Shown in pieces: positions 46,701 to 58,074 of a stretch of DNA of 64,000 nt. The DNA is taken from positions 1 to 64,000 of the forward strand of contig JAKJHU010001858.1 of assembly GCA_022316685.1 (NCBI GenBank), written 5' to 3'. How positions within the stretch are numbered: the first letter of the stretch is position 1; every line of letters begins with the position of its first letter. Position numbers and translations under genes: made by a program. Under the pieces are notes generated by a model that had not been told where the DNA came from, did not search any database, and saw nothing but the letters and a program-made list of their open reading frames with translations. The stretch comes from Progne subis subis (lineage: Eukaryota; Chordata; Aves; Passeriformes; Hirundinidae).

Positions 46701-47354
46701 TGACTCAGACAGAGGCCCTCACTTTGCATCCAAAATAATTAAGGAAACCATGGCAATAATGGGAATACAATGGGATTATCACACCCCCGGCACCCCCAAA
46801 GTTTGGGGAGAGTAGAAAGAATGAATGGGGAAATTAAAAAACAATTGACCAAACTTATGATTGAGACCAAACTGTCATAGATAAAATGCCTACCATTAGC
46901 ATTGCTAAATATCCGGACACAACCTAGATCGGATATGGGAATATCTCCATTTGAAATGTTGTATGGAATGCCCTACAATATGGAGGAACCACAAGATCAT
47001 CCAAAGTTGAGGGATCAGAATATGAATGTATACATTACCAGCCTAATGAAATATAGGGAAAATCTGTGGAGAAAAGGAAGGTTAGCTCAGAGACCCCCAC
47101 TAGATTTGAAACTGCACCAGGTGCAACCAGGAGATTGGGTAATGATAAAGTCCTGGAAAGAAGCAACCTTGGCCCCACAATGGGAGGGCCCTTACCTTGT
47201 ATTGCTTACTACAGAAACTGCAATCAGAACAGCAGAGAAGGGATGGACCCATGCTAGCAGAATTAAAGGGCCAGTGAGCAAACCGACTCCCGAGTGGCAG
47301 GTGACAAGCAATCCTGGAGACCTGAAGTTACGGATCCAGAGGAGAGATCGTTAA
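43716..47354 (+). pseudogene. Class I pol: protease, RT, RNase H, integrase
   Basis: The main frame 43736-46246 holds protease (FLVDTGAERS), RT (LPQGFTESP, YVDD near 44680) and RNase H (LFVDGSS, ELYAVL, YTDSKYAYG and NNAADQEAK), all with catalytic acids present. A shift near 46230 leads to the integrase frame to 46815 (His pair, then CVTC zinc site; LDFTELP; DSDRGPHF). A second shift near 46810 leads to the part with the catalytic Glu (GRVERMN type) and a TAG at 46878-46880. The C-terminal part then runs to TAA 47352-47354. The C-terminal DNA-binding region (VQPGDWVMIKSWK) is visible. Confidence 0.9.
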
Positions 47355-48082
47355 TGAATGGACACCATGTAGAATATGCACCAGAACCACACTACACGGA
47401 GGAAAGACTAATTTGTAACTCTGATGTTAAGATAAGGTGTAGAGACCCAGAGTGCAATTGTTATCCTTTTGTTTGTTATATTTGTAAAATCTGCAGGGAC
47501 AGGTGGTAGAGTCATTGTAGGTGAGGAACCCCTCCTAGAGGAATTTGCAGCCCCTGTTGGGTACTGCAACGGAACATAACTGATTGGATTCTAGAATATA
47601 AAGTTAAACATGAGGGGTTAGTGGAAGAATCAGAAGAATGGTGGAGGATTTTTGCATTAGGGATTGAACCAAAATATTATTGTTATCACCCTAACGAACC
47701 CATCCCGTTCATAGCTGAGATTGTTGACTGCACCTGCCGCACACGCCTAAAGGGAATCCAGTGTAATACACCCCCAGTTAAATATCGGAACTAGGATTCC
47801 TACGTCAAGAGGCAACAGAATCGTCCCCGGGGACCTCCTGAAGAATATCCCTGCTGCCGAGAAGATGGTACTCCTCGTGGCTCGAGGCAACCGAGTCGAC
47901 GAGCAAGGCAGAGGGATAAAAGGTTGTGGAGGAAGGAACCCCCAGGGTGGGACAACAAAACAATATTCGGGGAATTGCCTCAAGAATGGGAATAGAAGCG
48001 AGGACCCTGGGCAGGGGGACAGGTCGCAGTCTATAAAATGGAAAAATCCTCAGATATGCTTCCATCCCTACGCCCCCAATGA
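47354..48082 (+). other. Cysteine-rich reading frame between pol and env
   Basis: One frame runs from an ATG overlapping the pol stop (TAATG at 47352-47356) to TGA 48080-48082 without a frameshift. It is broken only by stops at 47507, 47522, 47792 and 47993. The first part has the cysteine pattern C-x4-C-x-C-x4-C-x2-C-x2-C (about 47445-47503). Then come C-x2-C, a Trp-rich acidic segment, a C-x-C pair and a basic tail. An ATG at 48038 in the same frame could be the env start. I do not recognise the product. It may be a separate accessory protein or a long Env leader. Confidence 0.5.
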
Positions 48083-49934
48083 CGCTCGCCCCTTGACCCA
48101 GCAGATTACTTTTCTTTTGTTAATGTTATACTTAGGAGGGGTTAATGCCGTAGATACTCTACCACACCAGCCCTTTAAATGGTCACTAACTCGATGGGAA
48201 AACTCTAAAATTCTCAAAGTCAATGTTACTGTGGGAGCTCCTTTCTTTAATGTGACCAATTGTGAGCTAATGGGTCAAGACTGTACACCAGACAACCTAC
48301 GCCGCTTCGGGTGGAATTCTAAAGCTACCTATTGGTGTCCCAGTTCAAACCCAGGGCAGGGATATTGCAATTTCCCTAATGAATATTATTGTGCTTATTG
48401 GGGGTGTGAAACTATTGCGATGGGATGGACGCCTACAAGACAAGATAGATATCTTAAGGTAACCTGGGAACCACATGGGTGTGACCCACCCGGTTATGCC
48501 CTACACTGTAACGTATGGAAAAAAGGAAATTGTAAATCTCTAGGAGTCTTAATTCTGGAACACCAAGATCCTGGATGGGTAATAGGACGAACCTGGGGAG
48601 TAAGATATTGGCAACCTAAAACTGATAGCGGAAGCTTAATACTAATAAAAAAGAACCAGTCCCACATGACCCAGAGAGTGTAGGACCAAACCCAGTACTG
48701 GTAATAGGGCAGAGCTGGACAAACATTACAAACAGCAGTGGATCGGGAGAATTAACAGTGCCTCAGGCTGATGCCCCTGAAGAAGCCTCTAAATATGGTA
48801 CTCTGTGGAAAATAATGCAAGCTAGTTATGGCATTCTAAATAGAACAAACCCCGATTTAACAAGAGAATGCTGGCTTTGCTATAACATCCGACCTCCTTT
48901 TTATGAAGCCATTGGGGTAACAGCTAAAACAAAAAGAATAAATGGGACTAATCCAAAAGAATGCCTTTAGAAAAAGACTAAAGAAAGTACTCAAGGAGTA
49001 ACGCTCTCTCAGGTAACCGGACAGGGACGGTGTGTGGGTACTGTTCCCCCTAATAGAAAACATTTGTGTAACATCACTGTGAAAGACCCAAAGCAAAAAC
49101 AAAAAGCAGATTGGTTACTCCCGGCTCCCAATACTCAGTGGGTTTGCCAGAGTATAGGAATTACTCCTTGTTTATCTCTAAAAATTTTCAATCACACCCA
49201 TGACTATTGTATTCAAGTAACTATTATACCGAAAATTACTTATCATCCAAAAGATTATGTCCTTGAACAGCACACAACCCCAGAACATCAGCTCATGAGA
49301 AGAGAACCTTTCACCACCCTGACTATAGCAACTCTTCTAACTGTAGGAGGAGTAGGAGCTGGAACAGGGATAACCTCATTAGTCAACCAACCAGAAAGAA
49401 TTTAGAGCACTAAGAATTTCTGTAGATGAAGATTTAAGTAAAATAGAAAAAGCAATTGATGGGTTAGTAAAATCAGTTAGATCACTGTCAGAAGTAGTAT
49501 TACAAAATCGAAGGGGTTTAGATCTGCTGTTTTTACAACAAGGGGGCCTTTGTGTAGCACTAAAAGAGGAATGCTGTTCGTATGCGGATCACACAGGAGT
49601 AGTAATCAATACTATGAATAAACTAAGAAAGCAGATAGAACAGCGGAAAAGAGAGAGAGAAGCACATCAGAGTTGGTATGAAAATTAGTTCAACCACTCT
49701 CCTTGGTTAACCACACTGCTTTCTACTATTGCGGGGCCAGTAATTCTGTTGGCGCTGGGGCTTACCTTCGGACCATGTATATTTAATAAACTAATTACTA
49801 TAGTGAAAAGCCGGCTGGAAGCGGCACACCTTATGCTCCTTAGAACTAAGTATGACCTGATACCTGAAGAAGAAAATTTAGAAACTTTAGAGTTAGCTAG
49901 ACAAGAACTGCAGAGATACAGTGAACAAAAATAA
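48083..49934 (+). pseudogene. Class I env
   Basis: Surface subunit: signal-like hydrophobic stretch FLLLMLYLGG near 48110-48142, then a Cys-rich glycoprotein with several N-X-S/T sites. The frame changes near 48684 and returns near 49401; TAG stops at 48968-48970 and 49686-49688. The subunit-linking motif CWLC is at about 48870-48881. After a basic RRE-type cleavage region come a hydrophobic Gly-rich fusion-peptide-like segment and a transmembrane subunit. The latter has a CX6CC motif (about 49555-49581) preceded by the conserved segment this class uses as its immunosuppressive domain, then a membrane anchor near 49715-49790. The CWLC/CX6CC pair defines a gamma-type Env. Confidence 0.88.
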
Positions 49935-49943
49935 GTAAGAACA

Positions 49944-49959
49944 AGAGAAATGGGGGAAT
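49944..49959 (+). promoter_or_regulatory. Polypurine tract of the class I provirus
   Basis: AGAGAAATGGGGGAAT abuts the 3' LTR. Confidence 0.8.
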
Positions 49960-50441
49960 TGTGATAAACATAAACTGTTTTTGTTCACTGGAGGTTAAAT
50001 AAACTCAAGATAACAGGAAGTTACTATGTTACTATCTAAGCTTATAGAAAAGCCATATGCAAACATGCTCTTGCTCAATCCTTTTTTTCTCTACTTGCTT
50101 AATCAGCTTTAAGTTTCAGGAACTCAAGCTTAGTTACCATATAAGGAAGAAGGCTACTAGGGGACACTAGAAGATGACTACCAGCCTTCATCCCTGCGAC
50201 CACCGGGAGGCAGAAAAAGACCCCCTAGCAACACGCCGCACATGCGCAGAGTACTACAGGAAGGACACGTCAATCGGAGGAAGAAGCAAGATAAAAGAGG
50301 GACTGAAAACTTGCCCGAGCGCGGCAGTTGGCGGAGCGCAGACTCCCTGTCGCCCAGCGCTGTATTTTGCTTATGCCTCGCTTGCTGTAATTAATAAAAT
50401 TCTAATTGGGACTAAAACCTTGAGTCGTGCAATTTATAACA
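49960..50441 (+). repeat. 3' LTR of the class I provirus
   Basis: 482 bp. Differs from the 5' LTR by an extra A near 50003 and by two transitions near 50354 and 50377. Confidence 0.95.
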
Positions 50442-50789
50442 TTGACAGCCCTTCCTCTTCCTCCATGGGGCTGCCTCCTGATGTCAGCACAGCTCGTAGT
50501 GTGAGGAGCAGGGGTTTGCTCCATGTTCCCTTGGCACTTGGCTGCTCTGTCAGAGACTTCAAACAGGGCTCTTTCCCATGGTTTGTCTCTGCCCCTGCCC
50601 CTTTCTTGCCTGTAGCCTCAGGGCTGCAGCTCTCCAGCCATCTATTTATATGGCCCTCATTTGTCTTAGTCTCTGGCACTTATATGGCTCCCATTGGCCC
50701 AGGGCCTGAATGCCTCCCAATCTTTAATATATTTATCTTCACACATGCAGACACACACGCATACCTGTGAGGTCAGAAGTACCAGTGCT

Positions 50790-50830
50790 CCCATTGTACA
50801 GATGGAGGACATTAAATGGTAATTAGCTAA
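50790..50830. repeat. MIR/L2-like ancient repeat fragment
   Basis: CTCCCATTGTACAGATGGAGG resembles the conserved CCCATTTTACAGATGAGG core of old amniote SINE/LINE tails. Only the core is recognisable. Confidence 0.4.
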
Positions 50831-53800
50831 ACTAGGAGCAGGTGGGGATGGAGGAAGGCTGCTCTTATATGGTACAGAAAATGGCATCACAAGAAATAGT
50901 TCATAAGCCACAGTGCAGCACTGGGAAGATGGGTCTCCCCACTCATACATGAGTCTTGCAGCCAGTGGAATATGAGGTCCTAGCCATGCCCTATCCCTGT
51001 TTTGGCCTCTTCATTTTTCAATCTTGTTTTAAAATACTTTTGTCCCAGTGATACAACTTCAGATGCAAAGTTTCTGTCAAATTGCCCAGCCAGGATGGGG
51101 GAAGGAGGTTGGAGTCCTCTTAGTTTGACAGTGAAAGCAAATGATCTTTAGTGGCAGGGTCCTTCCCTCTTGCTCACTGGATTTACTGTTCTTGGAGGAG
51201 GGGGTGGTCCCTTCTTTTCAGTCGCTTCAAGGTGGGGCTGGGCCCAGCAGTCTAAAGCACAGGATTTGCTTTGTTTAGCTGGAGCACTGAGCAGACTGTC
51301 TGCTGGGGAAGGAATTTCTGGCAGCTGATACGTGGCCACACTGTTCCTTGGCAGTGGCTTTCCCTTAGCCTTTCCCAAAGATGGCAGTGCTGCCAAGCAC
51401 ATCCCCAAATGCTTTGCAAACATGACCCATTAGCAGCGTCTTCAGCACAGAGACAACACTCGTGGCATTTAGAGAGCTCAACCAAAACCCGCGGGGGGTC
51501 AGAGGTACTCCCATTCTGTTAAGTGGTGCCTTCTCCTGTGCCTAAAGCTGAGCTGGAGCCCCATGGGCAGAGTCAGTGTGTGGAAATGGCATGGGGAGGT
51601 CAGGTCAGGTGGTTTGCTGGGCCCATGCCTGGCTGATAGAGCACGGTGCCTAATTAGTGTGGCAGCTGCTCCCTGTTATTGAGGCTTTCCTTAGGTGGCT
51701 GAACTAATGTTCAAGATAGCAGCTAAGGAGAGAAAGGAGGAGGAAATTGCATTTATATTTAATTAATACTGCATCTGCATTTTATTACAGAGAGCCCTTA
51801 GGTGCAGGAAGAGTCTCAGAACAATTGCTTTGGAGGGCTGAAGCTACTGTATGGTGCTGAGGAGGTGAACTTCGGTTTTAAAAACAACCCCAAATTCCTT
51901 CCAGGATAACCTGGGAAAGCCCAGAAACCCTCTGCCACTCACCTCTTAGCCTCGGGCTGAAAAACAAGGGGCAAATTTGCTTATAGTTCTTATTTGATTA
52001 GCTTTAATATCTTCTAATATTGCAAGCAAGAAAGGTTCAGTGGCTGCAGACAAACACCACACTGATTATTTTTTCCTTTTGAGAAGTTTCCAGGACTGGT
52101 GAGGTTTCCTTTTCTGTTCTTTGAGCTTACTCCTGTCTTCCAGCTGCATGCTGTGCTCCTTCTCTTCTGGCTCTGAATTCCAGCAAGGAGGCACAACATG
52201 TTGGAATGGCCATCCCATTTCCGTGGCTGTCTGTGGCTGAGGTGGCCCGTGGGGTTGGCAGGGTTGGGCTGGGTACAGCTGAGAGCACATCATAGATGCT
52301 GGTGGCTGGAGCAGCCTTGGCAGCTTTTGAGGCCACCTTGAGGCATCACTCACTGGGCATTCGGGTGGGACACGCTTGGGCCACAGGGGAAGCTGGGAAT
52401 GTTTTGGGGTCAGCCTGAGCCTGGCCTGAGCAGGGCTGTGGGTCTGCCTGGCCTGAGCGTGGCCCAGCAGTTTGTGGCAGCACAGCCAGCACTGCCCTGT
52501 GGCCGGAGCCCCCAGCCTTGCACACGGGTGGTCAGTGCTGCTGTCCAGCTGCGGCAGTGAGGCACAGCCTGACCTGCTGCCAGCACTCAGCCCTCTGTCC
52601 TCATTTGGGGCAGGCTTGGGCCAACAAGGAGACATTTTATAGTCCAGTCAGAGAAGCAAAAAATAAGCCTGTGTGTTGGAATAGCCTGAGCCTTAACATA
52701 TTTTGTACACACCCTTCATGCCCCATTAGTACCATTGTTTTGTTCAGTCAGCATGTGGTACAGCCCTTCGTGTACTCTGCAAAACACATAATTTTCCAAA
52801 ATGATATTATACTCTGTGATTTCCATTATAATAAAAATATGCAAACAATCGCTATCCAAAGAAAACTAACTACAATTTAATTTTTAAATCCTTCTCCTTT
52901 CACTGATTCCACAGTTTTTCCTTGGTAGTATCCAAACTTTGGGGAGAAGGGAAAGCTGAAGACAGAAGTGTTTACAGAAAGGAGGATTTCTGCCTTTCCA
53001 CAATTACAAAAGAAACATTTGTTGCCTCAGATAACTCCTAAACAAACTGCTGCAGAAACAATTAGTGTTATTCTTCTATTAACCTCCTATTTGAGAGTAA
53101 ATAGCCATTTCATGAATATGTTAATTATCTGGTAGGTGCAGAAGATAAGTGGATGTTGTATCTTCACAAGTGATGATAATGTTTCTGTTGTATACAAAAA
53201 TATCCAACAATGATTTTTCCCAAGTATTTGGGGTCAGGTGATTGCGATTAAACTGTTCACAACTGGACCCTTTGCTTTGATAACTTAAAGATTTAGCAAA
53301 AATTGATCAGTTGAGTAAATGAAGATTTTTTTTTTTTTTTTTTTTTTAAAGGAAAAGCAGGCAGATGAGCAATAAGAACCAAGTCCCTACAACAGCTGAG
53401 TTTTAAATCGTGTTGTATTTCTGTATTAAGTTTTAAAGGCTAACAGAGAGGTTCTGGAAAAGAAATCACTTGTGTAAATAGTGCAGGGTCATATGTCTGT
53501 GTGTTATTAAATACATGGTATTTTTAGAGGTAAAGTAATACAGTTTTATTCTATTTAAATTGAGCTGTCTGCAGGACAGAAATTATTTGTGAATTTATTT
53601 GTCAGTAAAAACTGCGGGTTACTAGATAGATATGTTTGTTTATGTTTTAAATCATCCAAATACTTATTTTAGTGAGACTATGCTTATTTAGGCTCTGGAG
53701 AAGCAGCAGAGTGCCAATTTTCCTTTTGGAGATGTGTACATGTGTACATTTAGGAAGAAAAAATCAATATTCTGCAAAGATGAATGCACCATTGTGCCAG

Positions 53801-54934
53801 ATAATTAAAATGTAAATTTAAGCATCTATGCCTGCTTTGGGATTTTTTAAATACTTTTAAGTTAGTTATCTTTTAAAACATGTGGTCATCTCTTGTATTC
53901 ACATATGGTCAAATGATCAAAGTCTGACCTCCTCTAATTGTCCCCTGCTGCTTGTCTGCTCTGTCCATGATCGAGGCCTCAGCAGGTGATAAGAAAGGCA
54001 TGAGAACAGGCTGGAAGGAGAATGAACTACTGAGAGGCCCAAGCTAAAAGAAATAAAGATTTCCAGTACATCACCCTGACAGTAAAGAACCAAGAAAAAA
54101 CGAAGTCTGGTTAGTTCTTATTTTTTCTTTCTTTCTTGCCCTTTTTTCCCCCTTGCTCACAAATCTGCATATATTTTTTTAACGGCAGAATGCAAATAGA
54201 GTCGTCTCTGTATTAGCTCATATAAAAGACAGACCCAAACAGCCTTCTGCAGACGTTTATTTACTTGTGAGGAGGAGGAAGCTGCTAAGTCACACAGTTT
54301 ATAGTATTTCACATTTGTGGAAATCATTGCAATTCTTTTCACTTGTGCTTGTCATTGTTTGCCTGGAGTTCACTTTGCCAGATGGTGCTTTATTGTCACT
54401 GGTGTCCACACCTCCTCTTGCATCATTTCAAGACCAAATGGTGTGAAGAGCTTTAATACTTAGAGGATTTAGTAAAAGTAAATCCACACTTTGTGGAAAG
54501 TTCATTCTCAGCTATTCAAGCAGGTCTAGCACTGATTCAGAGAGGGAGTAGCTGACCCCACAAGTGAAGAGAGAGTGAAATAAATGGATTGTCTTTGCCA
54601 CTCCTGTTTGTCCCCTGCTCTCTTGCAGTCAAAATGTCGATGGAAAATTAAGGATCAGTATTAGATTTAGAATAAAGAGTTAACAGTTAAATAAAGGAAA
54701 GTGCATTGTCAGATTCTCCCCTCCTCCCCCCGTCAGTGTAGAAAACAGTTGGCTGCATTTCTAAAGCTAAATTTCTTAGGCTTGCAGTAATGTCTTTGTA
54801 TGCATCTTGTTTTTGGAACCATGTGAGGTTTAATTTTTTACATGAATTTGCATGCAAATAGAGTACTCCCTTTTGGCTTCTGCAGAGTCATTTCTTAATG
54901 TTTGCAAACTGTTGCTCATATGCAAGAAATGCCA

Positions 54935-54972
54935 GTGCCCCATTTTACAGATGAGGAGGCAGTGACTGGCTG
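54935..54972. repeat. MIR/L2-like ancient repeat fragment
   Basis: GCCCCATTTTACAGATGAGG is a near-exact match to the conserved core of old amniote SINE/LINE tails. The rest has decayed. Confidence 0.45.
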
Positions 54973-55407
54973 AGAAAGAAGTGAATACTGTTCAGACTGT
55001 CATTAAAACGTGGGGTTTTTGGGTAATCTATATTTCATTATTTAAAATGGGACTGAGTGCCTATTTATCTATTTTTGCAGGTATCTGAAGTCTATTTGTC
55101 CAAATGACTACAGCAATGACTGGACAGAGTGTGTCTCCTAATGGACAGGGAGCGTTTTAGCAGGAGGCAGATATGAGAGGATTTAGAGGATATTATAGAA
55201 AAATCCTTGTAGTGGTCAGGCTACTATATGGCTGCTGTAAAAACAGGCAAACAGGTTAGTGGGTATAACCACGAGGAAAGAGCACACATCACAACTGCAG
55301 CCCCTGCAAGGAGGCAGAGCTGTGTTCAGTGCCTCAAGTGTTTTTCTGGAGTCAGCTCCAGAGGGTTCTCCTTGTGGGCCATGTGAGTTTTGGGAAGGAC
55401 ATTTCTT

Positions 55408-55507
55408 NNNNNNNNNNNNNNNNNNNNNNNNNNNNNNNNNNNNNNNNNNNNNNNNNNNNNNNNNNNNNNNNNNNNNNNNNNNNNNNNNNNNNNNNNNNNN
55501 NNNNNNN
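55408..55507. other. Assembly gap, 100 N
   Basis: Exactly 100 N, a conventional placeholder for a gap of unknown length. Any open frame across it is an artefact. Confidence 0.99.
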
Positions 55508-56863
55508 TCCATTGTGTCAGAGGGAGCACTGCAGTGCTCGCCTCAGGGGTGTGCCAGGGAGCCTGTGCCTTCAGGAGGGCACAGCTCACTGCTGGCTTCA
55601 GCTGCTCTGTGTTCTCTGGGGATGCTGTAGTAACTGGGAAAAGGTGTCTTCAGTACAGTTCCAGTATCCTCCTTCAGCTCCTACAGCTAAAATCCCAATG
55701 CATAAAGAAGACACCTGCTCCAAAGGACATATACTCCAACAGTCAAATATACTCAGATAATACCATACCTTGAAGGGAGCCCAGAAGGATTCTCTTGCCC
55801 TTCCACAAATTTTGAAGCCATTTCATTTGAGTCTGAGAACTACAGAGTGCTTGCTTTTGTGCACAAATATGTTTGTGAGCACTTTCATTGGTGCCACGAG
55901 GCTGTGCATCCCTTTGGGAGGTGGCAGCTGAAGCTCTGCTGTCTCGCCTGGGCCTATAACCAGGAGCAGTAGGATGCTGTCACCACTGGGGACCATGAGT
56001 CCTCCATCGTCATGTCTGCAGTGTCACTGCCTGGGACTCTACCATGTCCAGGTTTTGTTAGTGCAGATGATTTTAGGCTATTAGAAACCCCTGTGGTAAA
56101 TGATGTAGCTTCTCTTAACTACAGAATATAAAATTAATTTGGTGGGGAAATCAGAAATAATGAGTTGGCTTTCCCTGCTTTAATGAACTAAATGTTCAAA
56201 CCTCAGTAGTTTGCAGAGATTGTGATTCTTGTTTCAATCTCCAAGCCTCACTCCTGAGTAATCTCTGAGTCTCTTGTTTTGCCTTAGAGAAATGGTTTGG
56301 TTTTCTGTTGTTGTCTTTTCAGAATAGATCTGTGCTTAGGTATTACCACAAAAAATGAGGTCATCTTTTAAACTGAAAAAAATGACAGCTGGTTGCTGGC
56401 AGATACCTCTCATCTGGGAAAGACTTGCCTCATATGCTGGTTATCCCTGCTGAGATAAAGCGAGCAGCTGGAGCAAATGAAGCACTTATCAAGTGTGTGA
56501 GAGCTTCTCCCTGTAGTATGCAAATGAACTGCAAATAATCTGTGTTCCTGCAGGAAGTCCTTTCTGAAAAGCAATGGGATGGAAAAGGAAATGGAGAGCC
56601 TTGGCACTGGCGAGATTATTTACATGGAGGGCACGGTGCGTTTGCTGTGTGGTTGGGGTATGCTAACAGAAGTCTGCTTTCCCTGGAATGTTGTGGCTCT
56701 TGGACGCAGGAGATGAAAGACAGAATGATAAAGTGGTACAGCCCAGGACATTTTATTTTATATTAAAGCTTTTTTTGTTTGTTTGTTTTTTCAGCAAATG
56801 CATACCAAATGTCGGAGGGAAAGCCTATTGTGCCACCAGACTAATGTCAAAACATGCACAGAG
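55508..56863. other. Unique sequence, no gene
   Basis: No repeat family or exon recognised. It ends at the ATCATG target duplication. Confidence 0.5.
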
Positions 56864-56869
56864 ATCATG

Positions 56870-57606
56870 TGTGGTGGTTTTTTAGAGAGACCCAGACGAC
56901 CGTCGATGGCAAAAGGCACAGAGCCTGCTCTCTGTCTGGGGGGATATCACAGCTTTATTCTTAGGGGTCCTGCCCCCGCCGGCCAGAGCTCTTTCCCTGT
57001 CCCCGTCCTGTGGTATTTCTCCATGAGACTAGACGACCGCCGATGGCAAAAAGAAAGAGCCTGCTCTTTGTCCGGGGGGAAAATATTGCTTTATTTTCCA
57101 GTCCTGCCCTACTTGGCTGGAGAACTTCCCAATAGCTCGCCAGTGCCAGAGAAAGCTCGCCCTTCCTCTGTCGGGGCTTTTTCCCCAGGGGGCAGGGCCC
57201 AGAGGCAGGGACAAGACACCACCCAATCAGGGAGAAGTGGCAGTGGAAGAGAGTTAGGTTACAGCTGAGTAAGGACAAACCACATGATACAGATCACAAA
57301 TCCAAAAAAACACAATATAAACTCAATCAATGCATTACAACACCATCCGGTCCCAGAGAGACCGAGCACCTGTGCATCCTGGGACTTTTTTCCAGGGGAG
57401 ATGGGCCTAGGGGCAGGGACAAGCCACTACCCAATCAGGGATATGGTGGGAGTGGAACAGTGTTGGGTTGCATTCCAATGTGGGGGATGGGCAGGGCCAA
57501 GCAGGGACAAACCACATGATACAGTTTCTAAGGGGAACAGGGGAAAACATTACAAATCCAATATAAAAATGAAACACAATATAAACCCAATTAACACACT
57601 GTAACA
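56870..57606 (-). repeat. 3' LTR of the gag-only element, split
   Basis: Two parts, 56870-57008 and 57349-57606, interrupted by a B LTR. Together they match the 5' LTR 60307-60703 end to end. Confidence 0.88.
57009..57342 (-). mobile_element. Solo LTR, family B, nested in an A LTR
   Basis: Starts TGTTGTAATG and ends ATACCACA on the minus strand. Flanked by CCGTCC (57003-57008) and CCATCC (57343-57348), a 6-bp duplication with one mismatch. The undisturbed 5' LTR has CCATCC once at this point, confirming the insertion. Confidence 0.9.
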
Positions 57607-57623
57607 TCTCCCTCTTTCTTATT
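57607..57623 (-). promoter_or_regulatory. Polypurine tract of the gag-only element
   Basis: On the minus strand AATAAGAAAGAGGGAGA precedes the 3' LTR. Confidence 0.75.
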
Positions 57624-57639
57624 AAATTGAGAAGGAGGA

Positions 57640-57970
57640 AGGCTCAGTCCGTGGGAGATGTTCAGAGTTCAGACCTTGAGTACCTTTAAAGTTGCAGAAG
57701 AAAAAAAATGACCTTTAGTGCAAACAAACTGTCCAGGAAAACGCTGTTAAGGGTTAATTAGGAGAGGGTTTGGCGCTTTCTCCTCCTCCAGGCAGCACTG
57801 GCCACTTGTGGGGCCTCTGCAGGTGGCTTTGCAGTTTTAGGGATGAAAGGTTTCACCCACTCGGCTGGCACTCACTTGAGATCTGGGGGAGTGGACACAT
57901 AGGCATACCCACGACCCCAGGTGACCAGATCATGGGGACTTTTTGTTTCTCTGGTCACTGGATCCTTTAC
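57640..57970 (-). pseudogene. Integrase C-terminal tail left after a pol deletion
   Basis: Homologous to 35550-35860 of the B provirus: the integrase C-terminal residues, stop and 3' untranslated part. No catalytic residue of pol remains. It joins gag-end sequence at about 57970. Confidence 0.8.
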
Positions 57971-58074
57971 TATCACATCCAGTGACTTCTGCTGAAAGGC
58001 AGAACTGGTTAAAGCAGGATTAGTTAATTCAACATTTGCATATTCCAGTTTTTTCTCCCCCCTCTTCGGACTTG

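Larger units (their letters stand above)
41407..50441 (+). mobile_element. Class I (gamma-like) provirus with env
   Basis: Complete plus-strand provirus: 5' LTR 41407-41887, PBS for tRNA-His, gag, pol, a cysteine-rich extra frame, env, polypurine tract, 3' LTR 49960-50441. A perfect 5-bp duplication TTGAC (41402-41406 and 50442-50446) flanks it. The LTRs differ by only two substitutions and one single-base indel over about 481 bp, so the insertion is recent or the LTRs have been converted. The interior nevertheless has at least six frame changes and seven stops. Confidence 0.95.
50447..55407. other. Unique sequence, no gene recognised
   Basis: About 5 kb with no supported exon or RNA gene. 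It contains a 22-base T run (53326-53347) and two short matches to an old dispersed repeat (near 50790 and 54937). The longest minus-strand open frame (52635-52066) is low in information, with no domain. Confidence 0.5.

Noticed and set aside
52066..52635. 189-codon minus-strand open frame in unique DNA
   Set aside because: Biased composition, no recognisable domain, and overlapping open frames on both strands of a GC-rich patch. Nothing supports it as a gene.
55216..55773. Open frames across the gap
   Set aside because: They read through the 100 N placeholder and have no meaning.
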